Numbered from the stretch's first letter, positions 8,173 through 16,672 are shown. The stretch: DNA of 64,000 nucleotides from Aequorivita sp. (GCA_030690315.1 JAUYGY010000051.1:1-64000), one strand, 5' to 3'. A program made the numbers and translations. Notes: generated from the sequence alone by a model not told the origin.

Positions 8173-9225
8173 ATGATAACTTATTTCCAAAAACATATCT
8201 TAAACTTCAAAAATCCAAGCGGTACTTCGCGCGGCATTTTGAATACAAAAGAAACCTATTTTCTTATTCTGAAAACCGAAGAAAGCTTTGGAGTAGGTGA
8301 GTGCGGACTTCTTCGAAGTTTGAGCATTGACGATAGACCGGATTACGAAGCTGAGCTGGAAGGTGTCTGTGAAAATATTTCTTTAGGTGTGAACGAAGAA
8401 GATTTATACGAAGCTTTGCAGGAATTTCCATCAATCCAATTTGGAGTTGAAACCGCTTTCAAATCGTTACATTCAAAAAATCCTTTTGAATTATTTCCTT
8501 CTGTATTTACGCGTGGCGAAGCGGCAATCCCAATAAACGGTTTGGTTTGGATGGGAGATAAGGTTTTTATGAAAGAACAGATTTCAGAAAAACTGAAACA
8601 AGGTTTCAGTTGCATCAAAATGAAAATTGGCGCTATAGATTTCAAAACCGAAATAGAGCTTTTAAAATCTATCCGAAAAGAATTCTCCGCTTCCGAAGTA
8701 GAATTGCGCGTAGATGCAAACGGTGCATTTACACCAAAAGAAGCTTTGGAAAAATTGAAAATACTTTCAGATTTGAAATTACATTCCATTGAACAACCTA
8801 TAAAACAAGGACAATGGCAGGAAATGGCGAGACTTTGTGAGGAAACGCCACTTCCAATTGCGTTAGATGAAGAACTTATCGGTGTTTTTTCCAGAGAAAA
8901 AAAAATAGAATTGATCGAAACAATAAAACCACAGTTCATAATCCTAAAACCCTCACTCATTGGCGGTTTCCGCGGAAGTGATAGTTGGATTAATCTTGCA
9001 GAAAAACACAATGCAGGTTGGTGGATTACTTCGGCTTTGGAAAGCAATGTGGGTTTGAACTCCATTTCGCAATATACCTTTACAAAAAACAGTAAATTGC
9101 CGCAAGGTTTGGGCACGGGCAGCCTTTACACAAATAATATTGACAGTCCGTTGGAAGTTTCAAACGGAAAATTAAAATATAATCCAAGTATTGAATGGAA
9201 TTTCAATATTGAAAGTATAAAATAA
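8173..9225 (+). CDS. menC: o-succinylbenzoate synthase (MenC), enolase superfamily
   Basis: Dehydrates SHCHC to o-succinylbenzoate in menaquinone synthesis. The full set of enolase-superfamily residues is present: K149 and K151 of the KMK motif, metal ligands D181 (VDANG), E207 (IEQP) and D232 (DEEL), and the second-face base K259 (LKPSLIGG). Length 350 is normal for Bacteroidota MenC. The ATG at 8173 directly follows a repeat element. Same strand as the UPF0173 gene before it and CPBP-menE after it. Related dipeptide epimerases share the fold, but the men context and residue set favour MenC. Confidence 0.9.
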   Translation: MITYFQKHILNFKNPSGTSRGILNTKETYFLILKTEESFGVGECGLLRSLSIDDRPDYEAELEGVCENISLGVNEEDLYEALQEFPSIQFGVETAFKSLHSKNPFELFPSVFTRGEAAIPINGLVWMGDKVFMKEQISEKLKQGFSCIKMKIGAIDFKTEIELLKSIRKEFSASEVELRVDANGAFTPKEALEKLKILSDLKLHSIEQPIKQGQWQEMARLCEETPLPIALDEELIGVFSREKKIELIETIKPQFIILKPSLIGGFRGSDSWINLAEKHNAGWWITSALESNVGLNSISQYTFTKNSKLPQGLGTGSLYTNNIDSPLEVSNGKLKYNPSIEWNFNIESIK

Positions 9226-9237
9226 ATGCTATTTTTC

Positions 9238-9277
9238 ACTAATCACTAATCACTAATCACTAATCACTAATCACTAT
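9238..9277 (+). repeat. 7-bp tandem repeat in the leader of the CPBP gene
   Basis: Five head-to-tail copies of ACTAATC plus a partial sixth end three bases before the ATG at 9280. The leader has no Shine-Dalgarno. It is G-free and unstructured, so it may simply be a relaxed leader for SD-independent translation (inference). Confidence 0.9.
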
Positions 9278-9279
9278 AA

Positions 9280-10251
9280 ATGTATATCCAACAAGCTTTT
9301 AAATCCCTTCACGAATGGTGGCGCTATTTGGTAGGTTTTCTTATAATCTTTATCGCTAGCCAAATTGGCTCCATTCCGTTGTTAATTGCAGTAATGTTTA
9401 AAGTGCTGTCGGACGGTGGCGATATAGAATCCATTCAGGATCCAAATGTGTTGATGACAGTTTTGGATTCAAACCTTACGCTATTTTTGATGTTGCTCAG
9501 TTTTGCAGTGGGTTTATTGGCTGTCTATCTTGTAGTAAAATACCTTCACAAACAGCCGTTTGTTGAACTTACTACATCACGAAAAAAAACCGATTGGGGT
9601 CGCATTTTTTTTGGTTTTGGAATTATAACTGTAACCACTTTGGTGGTGACGGGTTTGGATTATTACAGCAATCCCGAGGATTATGTGCTTCAATTTGATC
9701 TGGTTCCATTTGTGATTCTGGCTGTAATTGCGGTGCTAATGATTCCGCTGCAAACCAGTTTTGAAGAGTATCTTTTCCGTGGGTATTTGATGCAGGGAAT
9801 TGGCGTTTTGGCAAAGAATAAATGGTTGCCATTAATTATTACTTCCGTGATTTTTGGATCGCTTCACCTTGCTAATCCAGAGGTAGATAAGTTTGGAAAT
9901 ATTATTATGGTTTATTACATCGGCACAGGTTTCTTTCTTGGAATTATGACGTTGATGGACGAAGGAATGGAGCTTGCTCTCGGTTTCCATGCCGGAAATA
10001 ATTTAATCACTGCATTATTGGTAACGGCAGATTGGACCGTTTTTAAAACACATTCGGTATTAAAGGATATTTCAGAACCTTCCGCAGGGTTTGATGTAAT
10101 TGCGCCCGTATTGATTTTATACCCAATTTTTCTCCTCCTTATGGCGTGGCGCTACAAATGGCGCGATTGGGGCAGAAAACTTTTTGGAAAAGTGGAAGAA
10201 CCAATTGTTTTGGCCGAAGAAAATACCCAGAATTCAACTTTTATTGAATAA
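9280..10251 (+). CDS. CPBP family intramembrane glutamic protease
   Basis: A 323-residue polytopic membrane protein of the CAAX-protease/bacteriocin-processing (Abi) family. The catalytic motif is EEYLFRG with E162, E163 and R167; the other expected pieces are FGSLHLAN near residue 195 and GFHAGNN near 245, which supply the conserved histidines and asparagine. It lies between menC and menE, and its stop codon overlaps the menE start (TAATG), so the two are translationally coupled. CPBP proteins are found at this spot in many flavobacterial men clusters; the substrate is unknown. Confidence 0.88.
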   Translation: MYIQQAFKSLHEWWRYLVGFLIIFIASQIGSIPLLIAVMFKVLSDGGDIESIQDPNVLMTVLDSNLTLFLMLLSFAVGLLAVYLVVKYLHKQPFVELTTSRKKTDWGRIFFGFGIITVTTLVVTGLDYYSNPEDYVLQFDLVPFVILAVIAVLMIPLQTSFEEYLFRGYLMQGIGVLAKNKWLPLIITSVIFGSLHLANPEVDKFGNIIMVYYIGTGFFLGIMTLMDEGMELALGFHAGNNLITALLVTADWTVFKTHSVLKDISEPSAGFDVIAPVLILYPIFLLLMAWRYKWRDWGRKLFGKVEEPIVLAEENTQNSTFIE

Positions 10252-11315
10252 TGGAACCGTTACTGCATCCCAAATTCAAATTAAACGGCGAAGTTTTTTC
10301 TTCGGCGGAAGCTTTAAAGTTATCCGCAAATCGGTTAGTTGAAAAAGGAAAGGATTACGAAAAGGCAATTGGAAAATTTATTTTGGAATGGTTGGACGGA
10401 AATGATTTTATAATTGTAAAAACTTCCGGTTCCACCGGAATTCCCAAAGAAATAAAACTTCTTAAAAATCATGTTTTCAATAGCGCAAATGCTACCGTTA
10501 CCTATTTCGATTTAAAGGAAAAAACAAAAGCACTGCTATGTCTTCCTTCGGAATATATTGCAGGAAAAATGATGCTTGTACGTGCAATGACGGCGGGCTG
10601 GGATTTGGACACAATTTCGCCTGAAAAAAATCCACTTGAAAATAGCGATGAAAACTTCGACTTTACCGCAATGGTTCCCTACCAAGTTTTTCATTCCTTG
10701 GCAGATTTGCACAAAGTGAAAAAATTAATAGTGGGTGGGGGAGCTGTGTCTTCAGAATTGGAACAACAATTACAAAATGTTAGCACACATGTATTTGCCA
10801 CCTACGGAATGACCGAAACTATCAGTCATATTGCCGTTCGCCCTTTAAACGGAAAAGAGAAATCAGCCGTTTTTACTGCCCTTTCAAAAGTGAGTTTTTC
10901 GCTAAATGAAAAGGGTTGTTTGCAAATTCACGCTTCAGAGATTTTAGAAGAAATTGTTGTCACAAATGATGTGGTTGAATTGCTTTCACCAACTTCCTTT
11001 AAATTTTTGGGAAGAATAGACAATGTAATAAATACGGGCGGCGTAAAAGTGCATCCCGAAGTTGTGGAAGAAAAGCTTTCCCTTCATCTAAACCAACCAT
11101 TTTTTATTGCTTCCGAAAAAGATGAAGCCCTGGGCGATCGGGTAATCTTAATAATTGAAAGTGAAAAGCAATTGAAATTGGAAGATTATTCGAAAGTTTT
11201 TGATGTGCTTTCGGCTTATGAAAAACCTAAAAATATATACACTTTGCCGCAATTTTTTTATACTGAAACCGGAAAAATAAAACGGGCTGAGGTTTTGAAA
11301 AAGTTGAACAGCTAA
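10251..11315 (+). CDS. menE: o-succinylbenzoate-CoA ligase-like AMP-binding enzyme (MenE)
   Basis: Activates o-succinylbenzoate as its AMP ester and then transfers it to CoA. The protein has the adenylate-forming motifs: P-loop TSGSTGIPKEIK near residue 60, ATYGMTETISH near 183, and FLGRIDNVINTGGVKVHPEV near 262, with the final lysine in TGKIKR near 343. At 354 residues it is shorter than E. coli MenE (about 450), a usual feature of Bacteroidota MenE. The ATG shares one base with the upstream stop. The assignment to menaquinone rests on its neighbours menA and menC. Confidence 0.85.
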   Translation: MEPLLHPKFKLNGEVFSSAEALKLSANRLVEKGKDYEKAIGKFILEWLDGNDFIIVKTSGSTGIPKEIKLLKNHVFNSANATVTYFDLKEKTKALLCLPSEYIAGKMMLVRAMTAGWDLDTISPEKNPLENSDENFDFTAMVPYQVFHSLADLHKVKKLIVGGGAVSSELEQQLQNVSTHVFATYGMTETISHIAVRPLNGKEKSAVFTALSKVSFSLNEKGCLQIHASEILEEIVVTNDVVELLSPTSFKFLGRIDNVINTGGVKVHPEVVEEKLSLHLNQPFFIASEKDEALGDRVILIIESEKQLKLEDYSKVFDVLSAYEKPKNIYTLPQFFYTETGKIKRAEVLKKLNS

Positions 11316-11752
11316 GTTTTTAAAACCTCAATGGTTTGCTTCTTTGCGGGCGGGTTTTTAATTCGAATTGTAACCTTTTTATACTTCCAGGAATCTGCTA
11401 CGCGCTCTGCAATTCCATCCATAAAAGCCCTTCCATTTTTGCCTTCTATCCGCACTGTGAATTGAACACTATTACCCTGGTTTGTGTAATTTATATCGCC
11501 TTCCAAAATTGCCATTTTACTTACAGGCTCAATCTCACCCAAAACTGTTTTCACTTCTTCATTTTCCTTTGCTTTCATCAACGCACGTTGAAAAAGCAGA
11601 GGTTCAGAATATGCCTTCCCGAAATCACCCAAATGTCCTGCGGTTAATGAAAAAAATAACGTTGTTCCCAAAATAGCTACGATTGAAATGGGCAAAACCA
11701 ATTTCCAATTTCGTTGAAACCAGTTGTTTTGTTTTATTAAATCATTTTCCAT
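11312..11752 (-). CDS. Coa1-family (cytochrome oxidase assembly factor-like) membrane protein
   Basis: A 146-residue protein with a short cytoplasmic N-terminus, one membrane helix at about 20-40 (LVLPISIVAILGTTLFFSL) and an extracytoplasmic domain with the strand pattern of the Coa1/Tim21 family (MAILEGDINYTNQGNSVQFTVRIEGKNG). I take ATG 11752 as the start because it overlaps the stop of the upstream DUF1801 gene by one base (TGATG). Mitochondrial Coa1 helps assemble cytochrome oxidase; whether the bacterial members do is not known. Its 3' end overlaps the end of menE by 4 bases. Confidence 0.75.
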   Translation of the reverse strand: MENDLIKQNNWFQRNWKLVLPISIVAILGTTLFFSLTAGHLGDFGKAYSEPLLFQRALMKAKENEEVKTVLGEIEPVSKMAILEGDINYTNQGNSVQFTVRIEGKNGRAFMDGIAERVADSWKYKKVTIRIKNPPAKKQTIEVLKT

Positions 11753-12132
11753 CAAGTACAATTTTCTATCCATTTGCAAACAATTTTGCTTAGCGTTTCC
11801 TTTTTGGAAATAACCTCTTCCATAGTTACAAAAGTAGTAACTGCGCGATCATTAGTCTTCCAACTTAACAGCCCGGAATCATCCTTTATCAATTTTTCTC
11901 TTGGTATTGGCAATACTCTTGCGCCGCGGTGAAAGATGAGCTGCACATTTTTTGGAGGCTGAATTTTCATTGTAATTCGGTCTTCTCCATTAAAAGTATA
12001 ATTTGGACCATTCCATTTTATGTTTTCTTCAATCCCAAATTTTGCCGAAAGAATATTTTCACGTAGCACTTCAATTTCCTTACGCAGGGGATGATTTATT
12101 TTATCCAAAAAATGGGTTACTTCGAGGTTCAT
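11752..12132 (-). CDS. DUF1801 domain protein
   Basis: 126 residues forming one DUF1801/YdhG-like domain (frataxin-like fold). Recognised from IKWNGPNYTFNGEDRITMKI near residue 38, LIFHRGARVLP, and the tail LSWKTNDRAVTTF. The molecular role of this family is not established. It is coupled by a one-base overlap to the Coa1-family gene after it. A second, different DUF1801 gene lies at 32646-33029. Confidence 0.8.
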   Translation of the reverse strand: MNLEVTHFLDKINHPLRKEIEVLRENILSAKFGIEENIKWNGPNYTFNGEDRITMKIQPPKNVQLIFHRGARVLPIPREKLIKDDSGLLSWKTNDRAVTTFVTMEEVISKKETLSKIVCKWIENCT

Positions 12133-12215
12133 ATATTTGAAATTTTCAAAAGCTTCAGTAGTAATTTGCTCATACCAAAATACAAAATTCGTTCAACAAT
12201 TATAACCTAAGCAAT

Positions 12216-12397
12216 CTAATCCAAAATATCCCAGACTGACAACCCAAAACTTTGCATATAGCTTCAAGCGTACTGAAACTTATGGCTTTTACTTTTCCTG
12301 TTTTCAATACGGAGAGGTCAGACAATGATAATTCCACTTTTTCAGAAAGTTCGTTCAATGCCATTTTCGCTTGGACATCGTTAGTGCATATTGCCAA
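12216..12397 (-). pseudogene. Frameshifted YozG-type HTH (XRE/Cro-like) regulator
   Basis: The core ALNELSEKVELSLSDLSVLK, then TGKVKAISFSTLEAICKVLGC, is a clear small Cro/YozG helix-turn-helix, about 65 residues in intact relatives. Both ends look broken. At the C-terminus the reading frame runs into IFWIRLLRL; adding one base in the GGG run near 12234 restores the family ending GDILD and a stop at 12216. At the N-terminus, one extra base in an A-run near 12366 would join MSKRK to MALNEL. In relatives such genes usually pair with a DUF2975 membrane protein, which is absent here. Sequencing error in two homopolymers is an alternative. Confidence 0.6.
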
Positions 12398-12518
12398 GGA
12401 ACAATCTATAAGCGTGGTTTATCTACACACGATAAACCTACTTCCCAAACAATAAACTTTAAACTTTTAACCAATATCAATAAGCCACTCCTATATATTT
12501 CAACTTTTGGCATATATT

Positions 12519-12606
12519 ATAGTATATTTAAGACGTATTTATAGTATGAATATAGTATAATTATAATATGTTTATAGTATGTTTATAGTATGTTTATAAT
12601 ATGTAT
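12519..12606 (+). repeat. Eight-copy 11-bp tandem array (consensus ATAGTATGTTT)
   Basis: Units start at 12519, 12530, 12541, 12552, 12563, 12574, 12585 and 12596, each exactly 11 bases. The copies at 12574 and 12585 are identical, and those at 12563 and 12596 differ from them by one and two bases. The 12530 copy is the most diverged. The period is close to one helical turn, so the same face of the DNA repeats. Confidence 0.85.
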
Positions 12607-12624
12607 ATACCGTTTTTGAAACGT

Positions 12625-12640
12625 ATTATACTAGTATAAT
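12625..12640. promoter_or_regulatory. Perfect 16-bp palindrome, possible operator
   Basis: ATTATACTAGTATAAT is its own reverse complement. It follows the 11-bp array by 18 bases and is itself followed by TACTGT (12644-12649) facing ACAGTA (12658-12663). It has the shape of a dimeric-repressor site. No binding protein can be named; the neighbouring HTH gene is broken. Confidence 0.45.
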
Positions 12641-12904
12641 GGCTACTGTATACTATAACAGTATTTTAATAATAGTATCATGTAACGAAGGATTATCGCC
12701 TAATTCTCCATTTCACCTTATTACGACTAAGAAAAAAGGAAGGATTTTGTTCCTATACACTGACTTACAACTAAACGGCACAATAGGTTCACTAATAAAT
12801 TTCTGAATTTCCCTCACCCAAAACCTGCTTTCCCTCAATCCTTGTTTTTTAGCCCTAATGTGTATGCTAGTTTTACTTCAAGTTTAACACTAAAACCACA
12901 AATT

Positions 12905-14767
12905 ATGAAAACAATCTTCACACTATTATTAGTTGTACTGCTGGGTTTCCAGCTTCATGCACAATCAGTCACCATTTCAGGAACGGTGAGCGATGACACA
13001 GGGCTTCCATTGCCTGGCGCAAATGTTATTATAAAGGGAACTTCCACGGGCACACAAACTGATTTTGATGGAAATTATTCTATCAATGCAAACATCGGGC
13101 AAACACTAGTTTACTCCTATGTAGGTTTTGAAACTGAAGAAGTAGCCGTTGGAGCACACAATATTATCAATGTTTCAATGGCACCGAGTTCAGCTTTAGA
13201 AGAAGTAATTGTGACAGGCTATTCAGAAAGTAATGATGCCGTTAGAAAAGCGATGGGATATGGCGTTAGAAGAAATAATACTTATTCACCTTCTTCCAAA
13301 AAGGAAAGAAAACAAAAAGGAACAGTTCTATCCTACACTGGTGTACCAATCATTTCAAACCGAGTTTCCGAAAACGAATCCTACGGCCGTATTCAAGAAA
13401 ACATCTTTAAAAGCGTAAGCACAGCACCACTTTCAACATTCTCTATTGATGTTGACAAAGCTGGTTATAGCAATCTTCGCCGTATGCTCAACAACGGGCA
13501 GGAAGTGCCGGAAGATGCTGTGAAGATTGAGGAAATGGTGAATTATTTCGCCTATAATTATCCACAGCCCACTGGCAAAGATCCATTCTCTATTACTGCA
13601 GATGTTGTAAACTCACCTTGGAACCAAGACGCAAAATTGGTACGAATTGGGTTAAAGGGAAAAGATATTTCCTTGGAAAACGTGCCGCCATCAAATCTTG
13701 TTTTCTTGCTTGACGTTTCCGGTTCAATGGAAGATCCTAACAAATTACCTTTATTAAAAGCTGCATTGAATGTATTGGTAGACCGATTAAGGGAAAAGGA
13801 TAAAGTTTCCATTGTAGTGTATGCAGGCGCGGCTGGTTTGGTATTGCCTCCAACTTCTGGTGCCGAAAAGTATAAAATCCGAGAAGCTATTGAAAACCTT
13901 AACGCTGGCGGTTCCACCGCGGGCGGTGCGGGAATTGAATTGGCATATAAAATTGCAGAAGAAAATTTCAGCAAAGGTGGAAACAATCGTGTAATTCTGG
14001 CTACCGACGGCGATTTTAACGTAGGTTCTTCCAGCGATCGTTCAATGGAAAATTTAATTGAGGAAAAGCGAAAAAGTGGTGTTTTTTTAACTTGTTTAGG
14101 TTTCGGAATGGGCAATTACAAAGACAGCAAACTGGAAACTCTAGCCGATAAAGGCAACGGAAACCACGCTTATATCGATACTATGCAGGAAGCGCAAAAA
14201 GTTTTGGGAACTGAATTCTTTGGAACACTTTATACAATTGCAAAAGATGTGAAAATTCAAGTGGAATTCAATCCCAAAAAAGTGCAGGCTTATAGATTGA
14301 TTGGCTATGAAAATCGTTTGCTGAATGATGAAGATTTTAAGGATGATACAAAAGATGCAGGCGAATTGGGTAGCGGCCACACCGTTACAGCTTTATATGA
14401 AATTATTCCCGCGGGTGTAAAAAGTAAATATTTAAAGGATATTGACAATCTAAAATACACCAAACAAACAAGTGAAAGCTTTACAGATGAAATGCTTACC
14501 GTGAAATTTCGCTACAAAGAACCAGATGGCGATGTAAGCAAACTGATTTCGAAAACCGTGAAAGATGAAAATAAATCAATAGAAGTTGCAAACGAAGATC
14601 TTAAGTTTTCTGCCGCTGTTGCTCTTTTTGGAATGCAACTTCGTAATTCTGATTTCATAAATACAAAAAAGAAAGAAGATGTAATTATCCTCGCCGAATC
14701 AGGAAAAGGAACCGATAAAGACGGTTACCGCGCCGAGTTTATTCGGTTGGTGAAAAGCAGTAAATAA
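12905..14767 (+). CDS. Secreted von Willebrand factor A domain protein with CarboxypepD-like domain
   Basis: 620 residues from ATG 12905 (MKTIFTLLLVV); the TTG 63 bases earlier would bury the signal peptide. Order: signal peptide 1-20 (ending LHAQ), a carboxypeptidase-like regulatory beta-sandwich at about 21-105 (VSGTVSDDTGLPLPGANV type), a linker, a YfbK-type N-terminal region at about 165-250, the VWA domain from 260 to 435 with the metal-site motif DVSGS at 270-274, and a C-terminal DUF3520-like domain to the end. VWA domains bind partners through a metal ion. The class is common in flavobacterial envelopes; the partner is unknown. It has no T9SS tail. Confidence 0.85.
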   Translation: MKTIFTLLLVVLLGFQLHAQSVTISGTVSDDTGLPLPGANVIIKGTSTGTQTDFDGNYSINANIGQTLVYSYVGFETEEVAVGAHNIINVSMAPSSALEEVIVTGYSESNDAVRKAMGYGVRRNNTYSPSSKKERKQKGTVLSYTGVPIISNRVSENESYGRIQENIFKSVSTAPLSTFSIDVDKAGYSNLRRMLNNGQEVPEDAVKIEEMVNYFAYNYPQPTGKDPFSITADVVNSPWNQDAKLVRIGLKGKDISLENVPPSNLVFLLDVSGSMEDPNKLPLLKAALNVLVDRLREKDKVSIVVYAGAAGLVLPPTSGAEKYKIREAIENLNAGGSTAGGAGIELAYKIAEENFSKGGNNRVILATDGDFNVGSSSDRSMENLIEEKRKSGVFLTCLGFGMGNYKDSKLETLADKGNGNHAYIDTMQEAQKVLGTEFFGTLYTIAKDVKIQVEFNPKKVQAYRLIGYENRLLNDEDFKDDTKDAGELGSGHTVTALYEIIPAGVKSKYLKDIDNLKYTKQTSESFTDEMLTVKFRYKEPDGDVSKLISKTVKDENKSIEVANEDLKFSAAVALFGMQLRNSDFINTKKKEDVIILAESGKGTDKDGYRAEFIRLVKSSK

Positions 14768-14806
14768 ATTCTAAACTATTTTGAGGTGGTTTGGTTTTTT
14801 TGAGAG

Positions 14807-14834
14807 GAAGGGCACGAGAGTGCCCTTCTTTTTT
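14807..14834. terminator. Bidirectional terminator between the VWA and carboxylase genes
   Basis: Perfect 9-bp stem GAAGGGCAC (14807-14815) with GTGCCCTTC (14820-14828), GAGA loop, followed by a run of six T on the plus strand and preceded by T-rich DNA. It lies between two converging genes and can serve both. Confidence 0.9.
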
Positions 14835-14843
14835 AAAGAATAA

Positions 14844-16487
14844 TTAAACCTGAATAACCCCAAGATTAAAAGCTTTTTCAATGGGAGCATGATTAGCCGC
14901 CTCAATGCCCATAGAAATCCATTTTCTAGTATCCAGGGGATCAATCACAGCATCAGTCCAAATTCTGGAAGCAGCAAAATAGGGGGAAATTTGTCGGTCG
15001 TAACGCTCTTTAATTTTATTATAAAGCTCAGTTTCGTCTTCTTCAGTAATTTCCTTTCCCTGCTTTTTTAAGGAAGCTGTTTCAATTTGAAGCAATACTT
15101 TAGCAGCACTGTTTCCGCTCATCACAGCTAGTTCAGCGCTTGGCCACGCCACAATCAATCTTGGATCATACGCTTTTCCGCACATTGCATAATTTCCGGC
15201 GCCATAACTGTTTCCTATAATTATTGTAAATTTTGGAACTACACTATTGCTAACGGCATTTACCATTTTTGCGCCATCTTTTATAATTCCGCCGTGTTCG
15301 CTTTTACTGCCAACCATAAAGCCGGTAACGTCTTGTAGAAAAACCAAAGGAATTTTCTTTTGGTTGCAATTCGCGATGAAACGTGTTGCTTTATCTGCAC
15401 TATCGCTATAAATCACGCCACCGAACTGCATTTCGCTAGGCTTGGTTTTTGCTTTTGTAGTTTTTACCAACGTCCTTTGGTTAGCTACTATTCCAACGGC
15501 CCAACCGTCAATGCGGGCGTAACCGGTTAAAATTGTTTGTCCGTAACCTTCTTTGTATTCTTCAAAACCACTATCGTCAACTAGGCGTTTTATAATTTCG
15601 CGCATATCGTATTGTTCGGCACGGGATTTTGGGATAATTCCATAAATATCTTCTTGCTTTTCCTTTGGTTTTACTGCTTTTTCACGGTTGAAACCAGCCT
15701 TATTATAATCACCAATTTTGGAAACTATGTTTTTTATTTTGTCTAGCGCATCTTTGTCGTCTTTTGCTTTGTAATCGGTAACGCCACTAACTTCACAATG
15801 TGTTGTTGCCCCGCCAAGTTCTTCGTTGTCGATGCTTTCGCCAATGGCAGCTTTTACCAAATAACTTCCGGCGAGAAAAATACTTCCGGTTTTGTCAACA
15901 ATTAAAGCTTCATCGCTCATAATAGGAAGATAGGCGCCACCGGCCACACAACTGCCCATCACGGCTGCAATCTGTGTAATTCCCATACTGCTCATTACGG
16001 CGTTATTCCTAAAAATTCTTCCGAAGTGTTCCTTATCGGGAAAAATTTCATCCTGCATAGGGAGGTAAACTCCAGCACTATCCACCAAATAAATAATGGG
16101 CAATCGGTTTTCAATTGAAATTTCCTGTGCCCGAAGATTTTTCTTTGCGGTAATCGGAAACCAGGCGCCCGCTTTCACTGTAGCGTCATTGGCAACAACA
16201 ATACATTGCTTCCCTTTCACATAACCAATTTTTACAACCACGCCGCCACCCGGCGCTCCGCCGTGTTCCTCATACATCCCATCGCCGGCAAAAGCACCGA
16301 TTTCAATACTTGGTTTTTTTTCATCCAGTAAATATGCAATGCGTTCACGAGCCGTGAGTTTGCCTTGTTCGTGTTGTTTGTCAATTCGTTTTTGGCCACC
16401 GCCAAGTTTAACTTTTGCCAGTCTGTTTTTTAATTCCGAAACCAGCAATTTATTGTGATCTTCGTTTTTGTTGAAGTTTAAATCCAT
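14844..16487 (-). CDS. Acyl-CoA carboxylase carboxyltransferase (beta) subunit, methylcrotonyl-CoA type
   Basis: 547 residues, two crotonase-fold halves. The first half has KLTARERIAYLLDE and the oxyanion region GSCVAGGAYLPIMSDEA; the second has FLQDVTGFMVGS and GNSYGAGNYAMCGKAYDP, the pattern of the methylcrotonyl-CoA carboxylase beta chain rather than the propionyl type. It would transfer the carboxyl group from biotin to 3-methylcrotonyl-CoA in leucine breakdown. The partner biotin subunit is not beside it, and the other carboxylase genes (52.5-56.1 kb) form a separate set. No frame damage. It is a single minus-strand gene ending at a strong shared terminator. Confidence 0.88.
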   Translation of the reverse strand: MDLNFNKNEDHNKLLVSELKNRLAKVKLGGGQKRIDKQHEQGKLTARERIAYLLDEKKPSIEIGAFAGDGMYEEHGGAPGGGVVVKIGYVKGKQCIVVANDATVKAGAWFPITAKKNLRAQEISIENRLPIIYLVDSAGVYLPMQDEIFPDKEHFGRIFRNNAVMSSMGITQIAAVMGSCVAGGAYLPIMSDEALIVDKTGSIFLAGSYLVKAAIGESIDNEELGGATTHCEVSGVTDYKAKDDKDALDKIKNIVSKIGDYNKAGFNREKAVKPKEKQEDIYGIIPKSRAEQYDMREIIKRLVDDSGFEEYKEGYGQTILTGYARIDGWAVGIVANQRTLVKTTKAKTKPSEMQFGGVIYSDSADKATRFIANCNQKKIPLVFLQDVTGFMVGSKSEHGGIIKDGAKMVNAVSNSVVPKFTIIIGNSYGAGNYAMCGKAYDPRLIVAWPSAELAVMSGNSAAKVLLQIETASLKKQGKEITEEDETELYNKIKERYDRQISPYFAASRIWTDAVIDPLDTRKWISMGIEAANHAPIEKAFNLGVIQV

Positions 16488-16672
16488 TGAAAATGTATGT
16501 TTGCGCTAAAATACAAAATGCAGCAAAGTTTTGGGTTTAAAAGTTCAAAGTTTAAAGTTCAAAGTTGTTTTATTAAAACTATTCGCTATTTCCTCTTCGC
16601 TAATTCCTTTGAAAACTATGACATTTTGTTAACTAAAATCTGTTTTATATTACCGATATTTGTTTTTGCTCG

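Larger units (their letters stand above)
12398..12904 (+). other. AT-rich non-coding region between the HTH remnant and the VWA gene
   Basis: About 500 bases with no credible gene. The first 230 bases are extremely AT-rich and hold an 11-bp tandem array (12519-12606), a perfect 16-bp palindrome (12625-12640) and a stem-loop (12644-12663). The rest is a plain leader to the VWA gene: pyrimidine-rich, with no exact TAnnTTTG box that I could find. Confidence 0.7.

Noticed and set aside
8343..9116. Long open frame of 257 codons on the minus strand
   Set aside because: It lies wholly antisense to menC, whose catalytic residues are all in order; the antisense product is serine/phenylalanine-rich with no recognisable motif.
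12519..12606. Possible CRISPR array
   Set aside because: Units are only 11 bases with no spacers, and no cas genes are nearby.
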